Assembly: GCF_017811175.1 (NCBI RefSeq)
Contig: NZ_JACWIJ010000002.1
Span: forward strand, 3,213,501 to 3,277,500
Reading direction: 5' to 3'
DNA length: 64,000 nucleotides
Origin: Melaminivora jejuensis
GTDB lineage: Bacteria; Pseudomonadota; Gammaproteobacteria; Burkholderiales; Burkholderiaceae_C
The notes under the pieces were generated by a model that saw nothing but the letters and a program-made list of their open reading frames with translations, searched no databases and was not told where the DNA came from. Made by a program: the position numbers and the translations under genes. Shown here piece after piece: positions 36,998 to 46,224 of the stretch (position 1 is the first letter of the stretch; every line of letters starts with the position of its first letter).

Positions 36998-37951
36998 TTA
37001 CCAGCGCGCGCGCAGGCGGTCGTAGGTCAGGTCGCCGATCTGGCGCTGCGCCGCCGGCGTCAGATAGACCTTGTCGGCAAAGACATAACGCACCGGGTCG
37101 ATGCCCGGCACCAGCGTGCCGGTGGTACACAGTGCGGAGTTGACCTCGCCGGCGCCAATGCCGATGCCCGGGCCGGGATCGACCGAGGTGCAGGCCGGCG
37201 TCTTGCCGTCGTTGAAGCCATAGGAGCCGGGCGAGCCCTCGAAGATGTTGACGTAGTAGGCAATGTCCACGTACAGCACGCTCTTGCCCAGGTCTTCGAT
37301 GTTCACCAGCAGGCCCTGGTTGAAGGCATCGCTGGCGCGGCTGATCAGATCCTGCTGGCCCAGCGCTTTGGCCCAGGGCGTGCGGCCTAGGTTGTAAGTG
37401 CCTGTCATCAGCACGTGCTCGGCGCCGGCGCCGACCAGGCGGCGCACCTGCGCGGCCAGGTCTTCGCCAGCCCGGCGCGCGCCGGCCACGTACTGCTCCG
37501 GCGTCTGGGCGCCGGCGCGCACGGCGGCCATGCCGGCGATCAGGTCGGCAGTCCCGGCGCTCAGCAGCACCAGGTCACTGGCGGCAAAGCGCTGGCCGGC
37601 CAGGAAGCGGTCGATCTGCTGCGCCACCGTGGGCGTGCCCGGCCTGCCGGCAGCGTCCGGCGTGGCCAGCACGCGGGCATTGCCCTGGGCAAAGCCCAGG
37701 CCACCGGCGGCTGCCGGCTGCAGGGGCTTGCCGTAGTGCGCGGCCACCTGCAGCGGCCAGGTGTTCACGCTGCCGTCGTTGATGGTGTAGCGCGAGCCTT
37801 GCTGGCCCACGTCGGTCAGGGCGTCGCCGAAGGTGATCAGGCGCTCGGGTGTCAAGGCCGATTCGGTGGAGCTGGAGCCGCAGGCGGCCAGCAGCGCTGC
37901 CGAGGCACAGGCCACGGCGACAAGGGTTCGGCGCATCCAATTTGCTGCCAT
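36998..37951 (-). CDS. GDSL-like lipoprotein without catalytic residues (pseudoenzyme)
   Basis: 317 residues. Lipobox LAAC (Cys 24). The fold follows SGNH/GDSL hydrolases, but block I reads FGDALTDVG with Ala44 (GCC) in place of the nucleophile Ser. Block III reads SAGTADLI with Ala for Asn, and the Asp-x-x-His block reads ADKVYLTP with no His. Otherwise complete, with no frameshift and with a good ribosome-binding site (GGAGAA). Convergent with the OmpW gene, and a relative of the intact enzyme at 35086. Confidence 0.85.
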   Translation of the reverse strand: MAANWMRRTLVAVACASAALLAACGSSSTESALTPERLITFGDALTDVGQQGSRYTINDGSVNTWPLQVAAHYGKPLQPAAAGGLGFAQGNARVLATPDAAGRPGTPTVAQQIDRFLAGQRFAASDLVLLSAGTADLIAGMAAVRAGAQTPEQYVAGARRAGEDLAAQVRRLVGAGAEHVLMTGTYNLGRTPWAKALGQQDLISRASDAFNQGLLVNIEDLGKSVLYVDIAYYVNIFEGSPGSYGFNDGKTPACTSVDPGPGIGIGAGEVNSALCTTGTLVPGIDPVRYVFADKVYLTPAAQRQIGDLTYDRLRARW

Positions 37952-38006
37952 GGGGTTCTCCGCAAGAAAAGTCGGCAAAGTTTAACGAGGGACGCTGCCA
38001 GCGGCG

Positions 38007-39062
38007 TCAGCCGGCGGCAGCGGCGCGCGCTAGCCGGTCGCGCACGCCCTCCCATTCGGGGCTGTCGGGCGGAGCCTCGACCCAGATCAGGCGCACACCG
38101 GCGTCGTCGAAGTCGCGCAGCGCGGCAAACAGCTCGCGCGCCGCAGCGGCCGCGTCCTGGGGCATGGCACGCAGCAGCACCTGGCGCGAGGCCGAGCGCA
38201 GCGGCGTGCGCGCATAGACCGCCAGCTGGCGCGCATCGGCACCCAGCACGTCCAGGGCGGCCTGCAGTTGGCGCGCTTCCATCAGGCGCACCTGCGCTGT
38301 TGGGGCATAGTGAGCCAAAAGCGTGCCAGAGGCCCGTGGGGCAAGCGCTGGCAGCTCTTCTTTTGATAGTGGACGCTGGCCGCAGGCACGCTCGATGTCG
38401 GCGCGCGTGATGGCGCCCGGGCGCAGCAGCACCGGCACGCCGCGCGTGCAGTCCACGATGGTCGATTCGATGCCCACTGGGCAGGCGCCGCCGTCGAGCA
38501 CCAGCAGCTGCGCACCGAATTCGTCCTGCACATGTGCCGCCGTGGTCGGGCTGACGCGGCCAAAGCGGTTGGCGCTGGGCGCGGCCAGGCCGTGGATGGG
38601 CGGCTCCAGGCGCAGGCATTCGGCCAGCACGGCCTGGGCCGCCGGGTGCGCCGGGCAGCGCAGGCCAATGCTGTCCTGCCCGCCGGCAGCGGCGGCGGCG
38701 CGCTCGGGCCGGCGCGGCAGGATCAGCGTCAGCGGGCCAGGCCAGAAGGCGTCCATGAGCTGCTGGGCAAACAGCGGCACTTCGCGGGCGTAGTGCAGCA
38801 CGCCGGGGTTGATGTTGGCACAGGCACCGGAGGGGGCCAGCGGGCTGGCCGCCACATGCACGATCAGCGGATGGTCGGCAGGCCGGCCCTTGGTGGCGAA
38901 GATGCGTGCCACGGCGGCTGCGTCGTCGGCGTTGGCGGCCAGGCCATAGACGGTCTCGGTCGGCAGGCCCAGCAACTCGCCCCGTGCCAGTGCCTGGGCG
39001 GCGGCCTGGAGGGCGGTGGTCTGTGTGGCGTCGAGCAGCATGGCGGGGGTTCTGGCGGGCAT
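38007..39062 (-). CDS. tsaC: L-threonylcarbamoyladenylate synthase (Sua5 type)
   Basis: Makes the threonylcarbamoyl-AMP used for tRNA t6A. 351 residues: YrdC domain (LPTETVYGLAANADD, KGRPADHPLIVHV, SANRFGRVSPTTA) and a C-terminal Sua5 domain (RQLAVYARTPL). The linker is encoded within a copy of the dispersed repeat and ends in the conserved HYAP. Its ATG shares one base with the purK stop (TGATG), so it is coupled to purEK. ATG 39041 is an alternative start. Confidence 0.92.
   Translation of the reverse strand: MPARTPAMLLDATQTTALQAAAQALARGELLGLPTETVYGLAANADDAAAVARIFATKGRPADHPLIVHVAASPLAPSGACANINPGVLHYAREVPLFAQQLMDAFWPGPLTLILPRRPERAAAAAGGQDSIGLRCPAHPAAQAVLAECLRLEPPIHGLAAPSANRFGRVSPTTAAHVQDEFGAQLLVLDGGACPVGIESTIVDCTRGVPVLLRPGAITRADIERACGQRPLSKEELPALAPRASGTLLAHYAPTAQVRLMEARQLQAALDVLGADARQLAVYARTPLRSASRQVLLRAMPQDAAAAARELFAALRDFDDAGVRLIWVEAPPDSPEWEGVRDRLARAAAAG
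38318..38378 (-). repeat. Dispersed comamonad repeat, coding copy (tsaC linker)
   Basis: GGGGCAAGCGCTGGCAGCTC followed by TTCTTTTGATAG. Encodes the linker between the two domains of the threonylcarbamoyladenylate synthase. Confidence 0.6.
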
Positions 39063-40236
39063 CAGAACGGCGCGATGCCCAGCAGCGCCGCTGCCTGCAG
39101 CGCCGTGGCGCGCACCGCCTCGGGCGTGGCGCCGGTGATGTTCAGATGGCCCATCTTGCGCCCGGGCTTGGCGTCCTTCTTGCCGTACAGGTGCAGGTGG
39201 CAGCCGGGCAGCTGCAGCACCTGCGCCCAGGGCGGCGTGCGCGCTGCGGCGCCGCCGTGCGCAAACCACAGATCGCCCAGCAGGTTGAGCATGGTGGCCG
39301 GGCTGTGTTGGCGCGGCTGCGTCAGCGGCAGGCCGGCCATGCAGCGCACCTGCAGCTCGAACTGCGACACGTCGGCGCCGTTGACGCTCCAGTGGCCGCT
39401 GTTGTGCGGGCGCGGCGCCATCTCGTTGACGACCAGGCTGCCGTCCTGCAGCACAAAGAATTCCACGCACAGTACGCCCACGTAGTGCAGGCCATTTGCT
39501 ATGGATTTCGCAGCTATCAGCGCTTGACTGGCAAGGCTTTGCGGCACATTTCCTTCAAAAACTTCGGTCACGGCCAGGATGCCGTCCCGGTGCAGGTTGC
39601 GCTGCACCGGCAGATGCACCAGCGCGCCGTCGCGGCCCCGTGCGACGATGACCGAGCACTCCTGCGCCAGCGGCAGCATTTTTTCCAACACGCAGGGCAC
39701 GCAGTCCAGTTGCTGCCAGGCTGTGGCCAGCTCGGCAGGCGTGCGCACGCGCAGCTGGCCCTTGCCGTCGTAGCCCAGGCGGGCGGTCTTCAGGATGCCG
39801 GGCAGCAGCGCCAGCGCGTCCACGGCGGCCAGGCTTTGTTCGCTGTCGATCAACGCGTGCGGCGCCACCGGCACGCCGCAGCGCACGAAGTGGGCTTTTT
39901 CCGCCGCGCGATCCTGGGCGATGGCCACGGCCCCGGCGGCGGGCGCCACCGGCAGATGCTGCGCCAGTTGCTGCAGCGCGGCAGCGGGCACGTTCTCGAA
40001 CTCGGTGGTCACCGCTGCGCAGGTCTGCGCCAGCGTGGCCAGGGCCTGCGCGTCGTCATAGGCGGCGCGCAGGTACTGGTGGCTGACCAGGCCGGCGGGG
40101 CTGTGCGCGTCGGCATCCAGCACTGCCGTGGCGTAGCCCAGGGCCTGCGCCGCATGGACGAACATGCGCCCGAGCTGCCCGCCCCGAGCACGCCCAGCGT
40201 GGCGCCGGGCAGGATGGGTGCTGCGCCAGCGCTCAT
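39062..40236 (-). CDS. purK: 5-(Carboxyamino)imidazole ribonucleotide synthase, frameshifted near the start
   Basis: ATP-grasp enzyme converting AIR and bicarbonate to N5-CAIR. The body is complete ([38 protein letters not shown]). The start [11 protein letters not shown] then ATLGVLGAG is in one frame, and [16 protein letters not shown] in another. One G lost from a run at about 40178-40181 explains it: GCGGGCAG should read GCGGGGCAG. The ATG overlaps the purE stop (ATGA). Either sequence error or a recent mutation. Confidence 0.88.
39492..39558 (+). repeat. Dispersed comamonad repeat, coding copy (purK)
   Basis: CGCAGCTATCAGCGCTTGAC then TGGCAAGGCTTTGCGG. Antisense to the purK reading frame, where it encodes [15 protein letters not shown]. 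Confidence 0.7.
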
Positions 40237-40730
40237 GGCGCCACCGGGGGCAGCTGCATGGCGCGGGCGGCGGCGGTCTGCTCGGCGCGGAAGGCTTGCA
40301 GGCGCCCCTGCAGCGCGGCGTCCGCGCCGGCCAGCAGCGCCACGGCAAACAGGGCGGCGTTGGCCGCGCCGGCCGCGCCGATGGCAAAAGTGGCCACCGG
40401 CACGCCCCTGGGCATTTGCACGATGGAATGCAGCGAGTCCACGCCCTGCAGATGGCGGCTGGCCACCGGCACGCCCAGCACCGGCACAACGGTCTTGGCG
40501 GCGATCATGCCCGGCAGGTGGGCTGCGCCGCCAGCGCCGGCGATGATGGCCTTGAGGCCGCGCCCGAGGGCAGCCTCGGCGTAGGCGAACATGTCGTCGG
40601 GCATCCGGTGCGCCGAGACCACGCGCGCCTCGTGGGGGATGCCGAATTGCTGGAGGATGGCCACTGCGTGCTGCATGGTCTCCCAATCGCTGGAAGAGCC
40701 CATGACCACGCCGATCTGGATGGATTGCAT
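40233..40730 (-). CDS. purE: N5-carboxyaminoimidazole ribonucleotide mutase
   Basis: 165 residues, class I PurE. Conserved blocks: [26 protein letters not shown] (catalytic His) and [17 protein letters not shown]. Rearranges N5-CAIR to CAIR, directly after PurK. The start at 40730 is the family start. First gene of the coupled unit purE-purK-tsaC. Confidence 0.96.
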   Translation of the reverse strand: MQSIQIGVVMGSSSDWETMQHAVAILQQFGIPHEARVVSAHRMPDDMFAYAEAALGRGLKAIIAGAGGAAHLPGMIAAKTVVPVLGVPVASRHLQGVDSLHSIVQMPRGVPVATFAIGAAGAANAALFAVALLAGADAALQGRLQAFRAEQTAAARAMQLPPVAP

Positions 40731-40884
40731 GATGGGTGGGAATGCGCCGGCAGCGCACACCTGGCTGAAACGGCAGGATTTTAGGCGGGCGCGTGCTTTG
40801 CCAGACAATCCGCACCGACAGCGCTGCGGTGGCGCCTGCCCGCTACCCGGCTGCCCCGCGCTCGCTCACATTGCATACAGGGAC

Positions 40885-41799
40885 ATGAACATGATGGACA
40901 TCACCGTAGAGAATTTTGAAACCGAAGTCATCGCCGCCTCCGCGCAGGTGCCGGTGCTGGTCGATTTCTGGGCGCCCTGGTGCGGCCCGTGCAAGACGCT
41001 CGGCCCGGTGCTGGAGCAGCTGGAGGTCGAGTACGCCGGGCGCTTCAAGCTGGCCAAGATCAACTCGGACGAGCAGCAGCAAATTGCCGCCATGTTCGGC
41101 ATCCGCAGCATCCCGACCTGCTACCTGATGATCAATGGCCAGCCGGTCGATGGCTTTGCTGGCGCGCAAAGCGCCGGCCAGATCCGCGCCTTCCTGGACA
41201 AGCACCTGCCCAGCGCGGAGGAGCTCGCCGGCCAGGAGCAGGAGGAAGCCGCCCAGCAGGCGCTGGCCGAGGGCGATACCGACGCCGCGCTGGAGCGCCT
41301 GCAGCACGCCGTGGCCACCGACCCGGCCAACGACGAAGCGCGCTTTGACTATGTGCGCCTGCTGCTGCAGCTCGGGCGCGAGGACGATGCCAAGGTGGCC
41401 TTTGCCCCGGTCATCGCCAAGGCTGCCGCCGTGCAGCGCCTGGGCGCGCTCAAGGTCTGGCTCGATGCTATTGATTCAGTAGCTGTCGCCGCTTATCCGG
41501 CGGGCGTTGAGGCCGAATTCGATGCAAAAATTACCGCCAACCGGCGCGACTTCGACACGCGCTTTGCCCGCGCGCGCTGGCTGATGGTGCAGCAGCGCTG
41601 GACGGATGCGCTCGACGAGCTGCTGGAGATCCTGATGCGCGACAAGGGCTGGAGCGAGGGCGCGGCGCGCAAGGCCTATGTGGCCATCCTGGACATCATC
41701 GAGCCGCCCAAGCCCAAGGTGGCCGACGGCCAGATCCCGCCCGAAGACCCGACGGTGGCCAGCTACCGCCGCCGCCTGTCCAGCGTAGTGCTGAGCTGA
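40885..41799 (+). CDS. cnoX: Thioredoxin-TPR co-chaperone (CnoX/YbbN-like)
   Basis: 304 residues. N-terminal thioredoxin domain with an intact CGPC site (FWAPWCGPCKTLGPVLEQL), unlike E. coli CnoX whose site is altered. Then a TPR-like region (AALERLQHAVATDPANDEAR and WTDALDELLEILMRD). CnoX protects and hands on unfolded proteins under oxidative stress. Residues about 195-215 are encoded by a copy of the dispersed repeat. ATGs at 40885, 40891 and 40894 are all usable. Confidence 0.9.
   Translation: MNMMDITVENFETEVIAASAQVPVLVDFWAPWCGPCKTLGPVLEQLEVEYAGRFKLAKINSDEQQQIAAMFGIRSIPTCYLMINGQPVDGFAGAQSAGQIRAFLDKHLPSAEELAGQEQEEAAQQALAEGDTDAALERLQHAVATDPANDEARFDYVRLLLQLGREDDAKVAFAPVIAKAAAVQRLGALKVWLDAIDSVAVAAYPAGVEAEFDAKITANRRDFDTRFARARWLMVQQRWTDALDELLEILMRDKGWSEGAARKAYVAILDIIEPPKPKVADGQIPPEDPTVASYRRRLSSVVLS
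41466..41536 (+). repeat. Dispersed comamonad repeat, coding copy (cnoX)
   Basis: CAGTAGCTGTCGCCGCTTAT then GGCGTTGAGGCCGAATTC, a more diverged copy. Encodes DSVAVAAYPAGVEAEFDAK in the thioredoxin-TPR protein. Confidence 0.6.
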
Positions 41800-41829
41800 G
41801 GCCGGCAGCGGCTCAGGTTCAGATCCGAT

Positions 41830-42750
41830 TCAGGTCGTGAGGCGCTGCAGCGCCTCGCGGTACTTGGCGGCGGTGCGCTCGACCACCTCCTGCGGCAGGC
41901 GCGGCGCCGGGGCGGTCTTGTCCCAGGGACGGCCACTGACGCGGGCCTGCTCCAGCCAGTCGCGCACGAACTGCTTGTCGTAGCTGGGCGGGTTCTCGCC
42001 GGCGGCCAGGGCGGCCTCGTAGCCCTCGACGGGCCAGTAGCGCGAACTGTCGGGCGTCAGCACCTCGTCCATCAGCACCAGCTCACCCGCCTCGTCCAGG
42101 CCGAACTCGAACTTGGTGTCGGCAATGATCATGCCCTTTTGCAGCGCAATCGCTGCTGCCGCCTGGTACAGCTCGATGGAGACGTCGCGGATGCGTGTGG
42201 CCAGCTCCAGACCGATCATCTCCACCGTGCGCTCGAAGGTAATGTTCTCGTCGTGCTCGCCCACGGCGGCCTTGGCAGCGGGCGTGTAGATCGGGTGGGG
42301 CAGGCGCGCGGCGTTGGTCAGGCCAGCGGGCAGCGGCACGCCGCACACCGAGCGCGACTCCTGGTATTCCTTCCAGCCGCTGCCGGCCAGGTAGCCGCGC
42401 ACCACGGCCTCCACGGGGATGGGCCGCAGGCGGCGCACCAGCATGGAGCGGCCCTGCACCTGGGGCAGATCCTCGGGGGCGACCACGCTCTCGGGGGCTT
42501 CGCCCGTCAGGTGGTTGGGCGCGATGTGGCCCAGCCGCTCGAACCAGAACAGCGCCATCTGCGTGAGCAGCTGGCCCTTGCCGGGGATGGGCTCGCCCAT
42601 GATCACGTCGAAGGCCGACAGGCGGTCGCTGGCCAGCATCAGGATGCGATCTTCACCAACGGCGTAGTTATCGCGCACCTTGCCGCGCGCCAGCAGTGGC
42701 AGCGATTTCAGGGAAGAAGTGTGCAGGGCGGCGGCGCGGGGCTGGGTCAT
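41830..42750 (-). CDS. purC: SAICAR synthase
   Basis: Joins CAIR and aspartate to SAICAR with ATP. 306 residues, the longer form typical of beta-proteobacteria and fungi. Conserved blocks [49 protein letters not shown] and [11 protein letters not shown] are intact. ATG 42750 is the family start; an upstream extension has no similarity. The 335-base gap to hpf holds two perfect hairpins. Confidence 0.96.
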   Translation of the reverse strand: MTQPRAAALHTSSLKSLPLLARGKVRDNYAVGEDRILMLASDRLSAFDVIMGEPIPGKGQLLTQMALFWFERLGHIAPNHLTGEAPESVVAPEDLPQVQGRSMLVRRLRPIPVEAVVRGYLAGSGWKEYQESRSVCGVPLPAGLTNAARLPHPIYTPAAKAAVGEHDENITFERTVEMIGLELATRIRDVSIELYQAAAAIALQKGMIIADTKFEFGLDEAGELVLMDEVLTPDSSRYWPVEGYEAALAAGENPPSYDKQFVRDWLEQARVSGRPWDKTAPAPRLPQEVVERTAAKYREALQRLTT

Positions 42751-42836
42751 GGCGGGCAATCGGAAGGGAGAGCGGGCGGCGAGGCCGTGCAGGGCCGGGA
42801 CTGGCGCTGCGGCGCGCGATTCTAGGCGTTGCCGGC

Positions 42837-42863
42837 GCCCTGGCCCGGGGCGCGGGCCAGGGC
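42837..42863. repeat. Perfect 10-bp palindromic hairpin between purC and hpf
   Basis: GCCCTGGCCC (42837-42846), loop GGGGCGC, GGGCCAGGGC (42854-42863). No T run. Another hairpin with arms TTTCCCGG/CCGGGAAA sits at 42913-42937. The divergent promoters of purC and hpf must be in this gap, but no clear -35/-10 pair was found. Confidence 0.5.
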
Positions 42864-43085
42864 CAAGCCGATGATTGTGCGGCCTTTTGCCGGCGCTGGC
42901 ACCTGCCGGCCATTTCCCGGAGGTGCGGCCCGGGAAACGCATTGCCTTTGCCCGGTGGCGCGCGCATAGTGGGCGGCAGTTTCCAGGGTTTTGGATGCGT
43001 TCCCTTCATCCCCGCCGCCAGCCCTTGCAGCCCTTTTGCAACCGGGCGCGGCATTCCCCCAGTGTGAGTCGCAGGAGGCTTATTC

Positions 43086-43436
43086 ATGAACTTGACGATC
43101 AGCGGTCATCACCTCGAAGTCACCCCGGCATTGCGCAGCTACGTGACCACCAAGCTGGAGCGCATCTTGCGCCACTTCGATCAGGTGGTCGATGTCAAGG
43201 TGCTGCTGACGGTGGAAAACCAGAAGGAGAAAGACCGGCGCCAGCGTGCCGAATGCACGCTGCGCGTCAAGGGCAGCGACTTGTTCGTGGAGAGCATGAA
43301 TGCTGACCTGTACGCGGCCATCGACGAGCTGATGGACAGGCTCGACCGCATGGTGGTGCGCTACAAGGACAAGGTGCAGGATCACCAGGCCGGCGTGCGC
43401 CGCGCCACCCTGCAGGCAGCTGGCGCCGCAGCCTGA
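43086..43436 (+). CDS. hpf: Ribosome hibernation-promoting factor
   Basis: 116 residues with the beta-alpha-beta-beta-beta-alpha HPF/YfiA fold ([59 protein letters not shown]). The length fits short-to-medium HPF. Binds idle ribosomes in the decoding region. Usually follows rpoN in this class, but here purC is upstream instead. A terminator lies between it and ptsN. Confidence 0.94.
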   Translation: MNLTISGHHLEVTPALRSYVTTKLERILRHFDQVVDVKVLLTVENQKEKDRRQRAECTLRVKGSDLFVESMNADLYAAIDELMDRLDRMVVRYKDKVQDHQAGVRRATLQAAGAAA

Positions 43437-43487
43437 GTCAACTTCTGTCAGCCAGCGCCAGCATCTGTGGCCTGTACGCTGCGCCCG

Positions 43488-43510
43488 ACCGCCCTTCGGG
43501 GCGGTTTTTT
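43488..43510 (+). terminator. Intrinsic terminator after hpf
   Basis: ACCGCCC, loop TTCG, GGGCGGT then TTTTT. A tetraloop hairpin with a proper T run, 51 bases past the hpf stop. Confidence 0.93.
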
Positions 43511-43573
43511 GTTGCTGCTGGATACACTCCAAGGGTTTTCGCCAGGGGGGTGCATAATCCTCGCTCACTCACC

Positions 43574-44056
43574 ATGAACCGACTCGCTTCCATACTGCCT
43601 GCCGCGCACGTGCTCGTGAGCGTTGACGCCACCAGCAAGAAACGTGCTTTCGAAGAGGCCGGGCTGCTGTTCGAGAGCCAGCACGGCCTGTCGCGGGCCT
43701 TGATCACCGACAGCCTGTTCGCGCGCGAACGCCTGGGTTCGACCGGCCTGGGGCATGGCGTGGCCATCCCGCATGGCCGCATCAAGGGCCTGAAGGCACC
43801 CATGGCGGCAGTCTTTCAGCTGGCCCAGCCCATCGGTTTCGATGCACCGGACGAGCAGCCCGTCTCGCTGCTGATCTTTCTGCTGGTGCCCGAGGCGGCG
43901 ACGCAAAAGCACCTGGAAATCCTGTCCGAGATTGCCGAGCTGCTCAGCGACAGCAGCCTGCGCGAGCGCATGAAGACCCCGCAGGATGCCGCCTCACTGC
44001 ACCACATGATCGCCAGCTGGCAATCTTCCCAGCCGCAGGTGCCGGCCTCGGTGTGA
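43574..44056 (+). CDS. ptsN: PTS IIA-like nitrogen-regulatory protein
   Basis: 160 residues. The phosphorylated His is in [12 protein letters not shown]. Part of the PTS-Ntr phosphorelay controlling potassium transport and nitrogen functions. Start MNRLASIL is taken at 43574; a GCATAATCC -10-like element lies just upstream, after the hpf terminator. Followed by hprK 40 bases on. Confidence 0.94.
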   Translation: MNRLASILPAAHVLVSVDATSKKRAFEEAGLLFESQHGLSRALITDSLFARERLGSTGLGHGVAIPHGRIKGLKAPMAAVFQLAQPIGFDAPDEQPVSLLIFLLVPEAATQKHLEILSEIAELLSDSSLRERMKTPQDAASLHHMIASWQSSQPQVPASV

Positions 44057-44096
44057 GGCTGCGCGCCATGTCCACCGCTCCATCGCCTGCTGCGCC

Positions 44097-45053
44097 GTGA
44101 GACCCAGCGTCGTCAGCGCGGATGTCCTGTTCGAGGAGTTCCGCGCCCTGCTGCAGTGGCGCTGGATCGCTGGCAAGGGTGCCCCTGAGCGCCGCTTCAC
44201 CGAAGTGGCGGTGCGCGCCGCGCGCTCCAGCGCCGATCTGGTCGGCTACCTGAACTACATCCATCCGTACCGCGCGCAGATCATGGGCGAGCGCGAAATC
44301 GCCTACCTGTGCAACGGCTCGCACGAGGATTGCCAGCGGCGCATCGCGCGCATCGTCACGCTGGAGCCGCCAGTGCTGGTGCTGGCCGATGGCCAGGAGG
44401 CGCCGCAGGAATTGCTGTCGATGTGCGAGCGCGCGCAGATCCCGTTGTTTGCCACGCAGGAATCCGCCGCCTTCGTGATCGACGTGCTGCGCACCTTCCT
44501 GTCCAAGCACTTCGCCGAGCGCACCACCATGCATGGCGTGTTCATGGACATCCTGGGCCTGGGGGTGCTGATCACGGGCGAATCCGGCTTGGGCAAGAGC
44601 GAGCTGGGCCTGGAGCTGATCTCGCGCGGCAACGGACTGGTGGCCGACGACGCGGTCGATCTGTACCGCATTAACCAGACCACCATCGAAGGCAAGTGCC
44701 CCGACCTGCTGCAGAACCTGCTGGAAGTGCGCGGCATCGGCCTGCTGGACATCCGCACCATCTTTGGCGAGTCGGCGGTGCGCCGGCGTATGCGCCTCAA
44801 GCTCATCGTGCATCTGGTGCGCAAGGAGACGCTGGAGCGCGACTACGAACGCCTGCCGGCGGCGCCGCTGACGCAGGATGTGTTGGGTGTGCCGGTGCTC
44901 AAGGTCATCATCCAGGTCGTGGCCGGGCGCAACATCGCCGTGCTGGTCGAGGCGGCGGTGCGCAACACCATCCTGCAGCTGCGCGGCATCGATACCTATC
45001 AGGAATTCCTGGAGCGCCACCGCCGGGCCATGGAGCGCGGCGGCAGCGACTGA
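44097..45053 (+). CDS. hprK: HPr kinase/phosphorylase
   Basis: 318 residues. Walker [15 protein letters not shown], the capping-helix region around [10 protein letters not shown], and the HprK signature [10 protein letters not shown] are intact. The start is GTG at 44097 ([15 protein letters not shown]); no ATG fits the family N-terminus. Phosphorylates HPr on Ser. In proteobacteria it pairs with PTS-Ntr components such as the adjacent PtsN. Confidence 0.95.
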   Translation: MRPSVVSADVLFEEFRALLQWRWIAGKGAPERRFTEVAVRAARSSADLVGYLNYIHPYRAQIMGEREIAYLCNGSHEDCQRRIARIVTLEPPVLVLADGQEAPQELLSMCERAQIPLFATQESAAFVIDVLRTFLSKHFAERTTMHGVFMDILGLGVLITGESGLGKSELGLELISRGNGLVADDAVDLYRINQTTIEGKCPDLLQNLLEVRGIGLLDIRTIFGESAVRRRMRLKLIVHLVRKETLERDYERLPAAPLTQDVLGVPVLKVIIQVVAGRNIAVLVEAAVRNTILQLRGIDTYQEFLERHRRAMERGGSD

Positions 45054-45090
45054 CGCCACGTCGCTTCCTGGAGTTCAATCCCCCGGCGCG

Positions 45091-45519
45091 TCAGGCCGCG
45101 TCCTTGGCCACGCACTTGGCGCAGTGCCCGTACAGCGCCATGGCGTGGTCATGCACCACCCAGCCCTTGCCCTGGGCGATCAGGTTCTGGCGCTTTTCGA
45201 TCTCGGGGTCGTAGAACTCCTCCACCCGACCGCAGCCGGTGCAGATGAAGTGGTCGTGGTGCTGGCCCTCGTTGAGTTCGTAGATGGCCTTGCCGCCCTC
45301 GAAATTGCTGCGGATCAGGATGCCGGCCTGCTCGAACTGCGTCAGCACCCGATAGACCGTGGCCAGGCCGATGTCCGAGCGCTCATCGAGCAGCACGCGA
45401 AACACATCCTCGGCGGTCATGTGGCGCTGCGCGCCGCTTTGGAAGATCTCCAGGATCTTCAGGCGCGGCAAAGTGGCTTTCAGACCGGTGCTTTTGAGTT
45501 CTTCGATGTTCTGATTCAT
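45091..45519 (-). CDS. fur: Ferric uptake regulator
   Basis: 142 residues. Winged helix at the N-terminus ([32 protein letters not shown]) and the metal-binding dimer domain with [16 protein letters not shown] and a second Cys pair CAKCV near the end. Represses iron-uptake genes when loaded with Fe2+. Divergent from bamE; a small palindrome at 45575-45588 may be its own site. Confidence 0.96.
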   Translation of the reverse strand: MNQNIEELKSTGLKATLPRLKILEIFQSGAQRHMTAEDVFRVLLDERSDIGLATVYRVLTQFEQAGILIRSNFEGGKAIYELNEGQHHDHFICTGCGRVEEFYDPEIEKRQNLIAQGKGWVVHDHAMALYGHCAKCVAKDAA

Positions 45520-45570
45520 AAGGCAAAAGCTCCTGACAAGCTGCGCGCAAGGCCCTGAAAATCCTGCCGC

Positions 45571-45588
45571 TACAATGATTCGGATCAT
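45571..45588 (+). promoter_or_regulatory. bamE promoter -10 with a possible Fur site
   Basis: TACAAT at 45571-45576, overlapped by ATGAT-TCGG-ATCAT (45575-45588). The palindrome resembles part of a Fur box but its spacing differs from the 7-1-7 consensus, so Fur binding is a guess. The region serves both fur and bamE. Confidence 0.4.
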
Positions 45589-45607
45589 AGTCTTTCAGCC
45601 TTTTGCC

Positions 45608-46153
45608 ATGCTTGTTGCCGCCCATTGGCTCACCCGCTGCGCTGCCGTCCTCCTGCTTGCCGCCACTGCAGCCGGCTGTGCGGACACGGCGCACCGCATG
45701 GTCAGCGCCGTCACCCCCTACAAGGTCGAAGTGGTGCAGGGCAACTTCATCTCCCGCGAGCAGGTCGCCGCGCTGCAGCCCGGCATGGGCCGCCAGCAGG
45801 TGCGCGACATCCTGGGCACGCCGCTGATGGCCAGCGTGTTCCACGCCGACCGCTGGGAATACGTCTTCTCCCTCAAGCGCCCGGGCCTGGAGGCGCAGTC
45901 GCGCCGCCTGACGGTGTTCTTCAAGGACAACGTGCTGGAGCGCACCGAGGGCGACGAGATGCCCAGCGAAGCCGAGTTCGTCGCCTCGCTGTCGTCCAAG
46001 GTCGGCCAGCCCAAGGTGCCGCAGCTCGAAGCCACCGAGGCGCAGCTCGCACGCTTCCCGGCCAGGCCAGCCCCGGCAGCGCCGCTGGATGCCCAGCCGC
46101 CCGCCGCTGCGCCGGCCACGCATTACCCGCCGCTCGAAACTCCGCGCCGCTGA
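45608..46153 (+). CDS. bamE: Outer-membrane protein assembly factor BamE
   Basis: 181 residues. Lipobox AAGC (Cys 24). The BamE/SmpA domain carries VVQGNFISREQVAALQPGM and VRDILGTPLMASVFHADRWE. The Pro/Ala-rich C-terminal tail is longer than in E. coli. Component of the BAM complex inserting beta-barrels. Divergent from fur, the usual arrangement in this order. Confidence 0.95.
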   Translation: MLVAAHWLTRCAAVLLLAATAAGCADTAHRMVSAVTPYKVEVVQGNFISREQVAALQPGMGRQQVRDILGTPLMASVFHADRWEYVFSLKRPGLEAQSRRLTVFFKDNVLERTEGDEMPSEAEFVASLSSKVGQPKVPQLEATEAQLARFPARPAPAAPLDAQPPAAAPATHYPPLETPRR

Positions 46154-46224
46154 CGCCGCGCCCGCGTGCTGCCCGCCGCCGGCCCGTGGCCAGCCCCTGC
46201 ACCGTTCTTGCCTTGCCTGAATCC

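Noticed and set aside
45575-45588. Confident Fur box
   Set aside because: ATGAT-N4-ATCAT has only partial match and wrong spacing to the 7-1-7 consensus; kept as a weak regulatory note.
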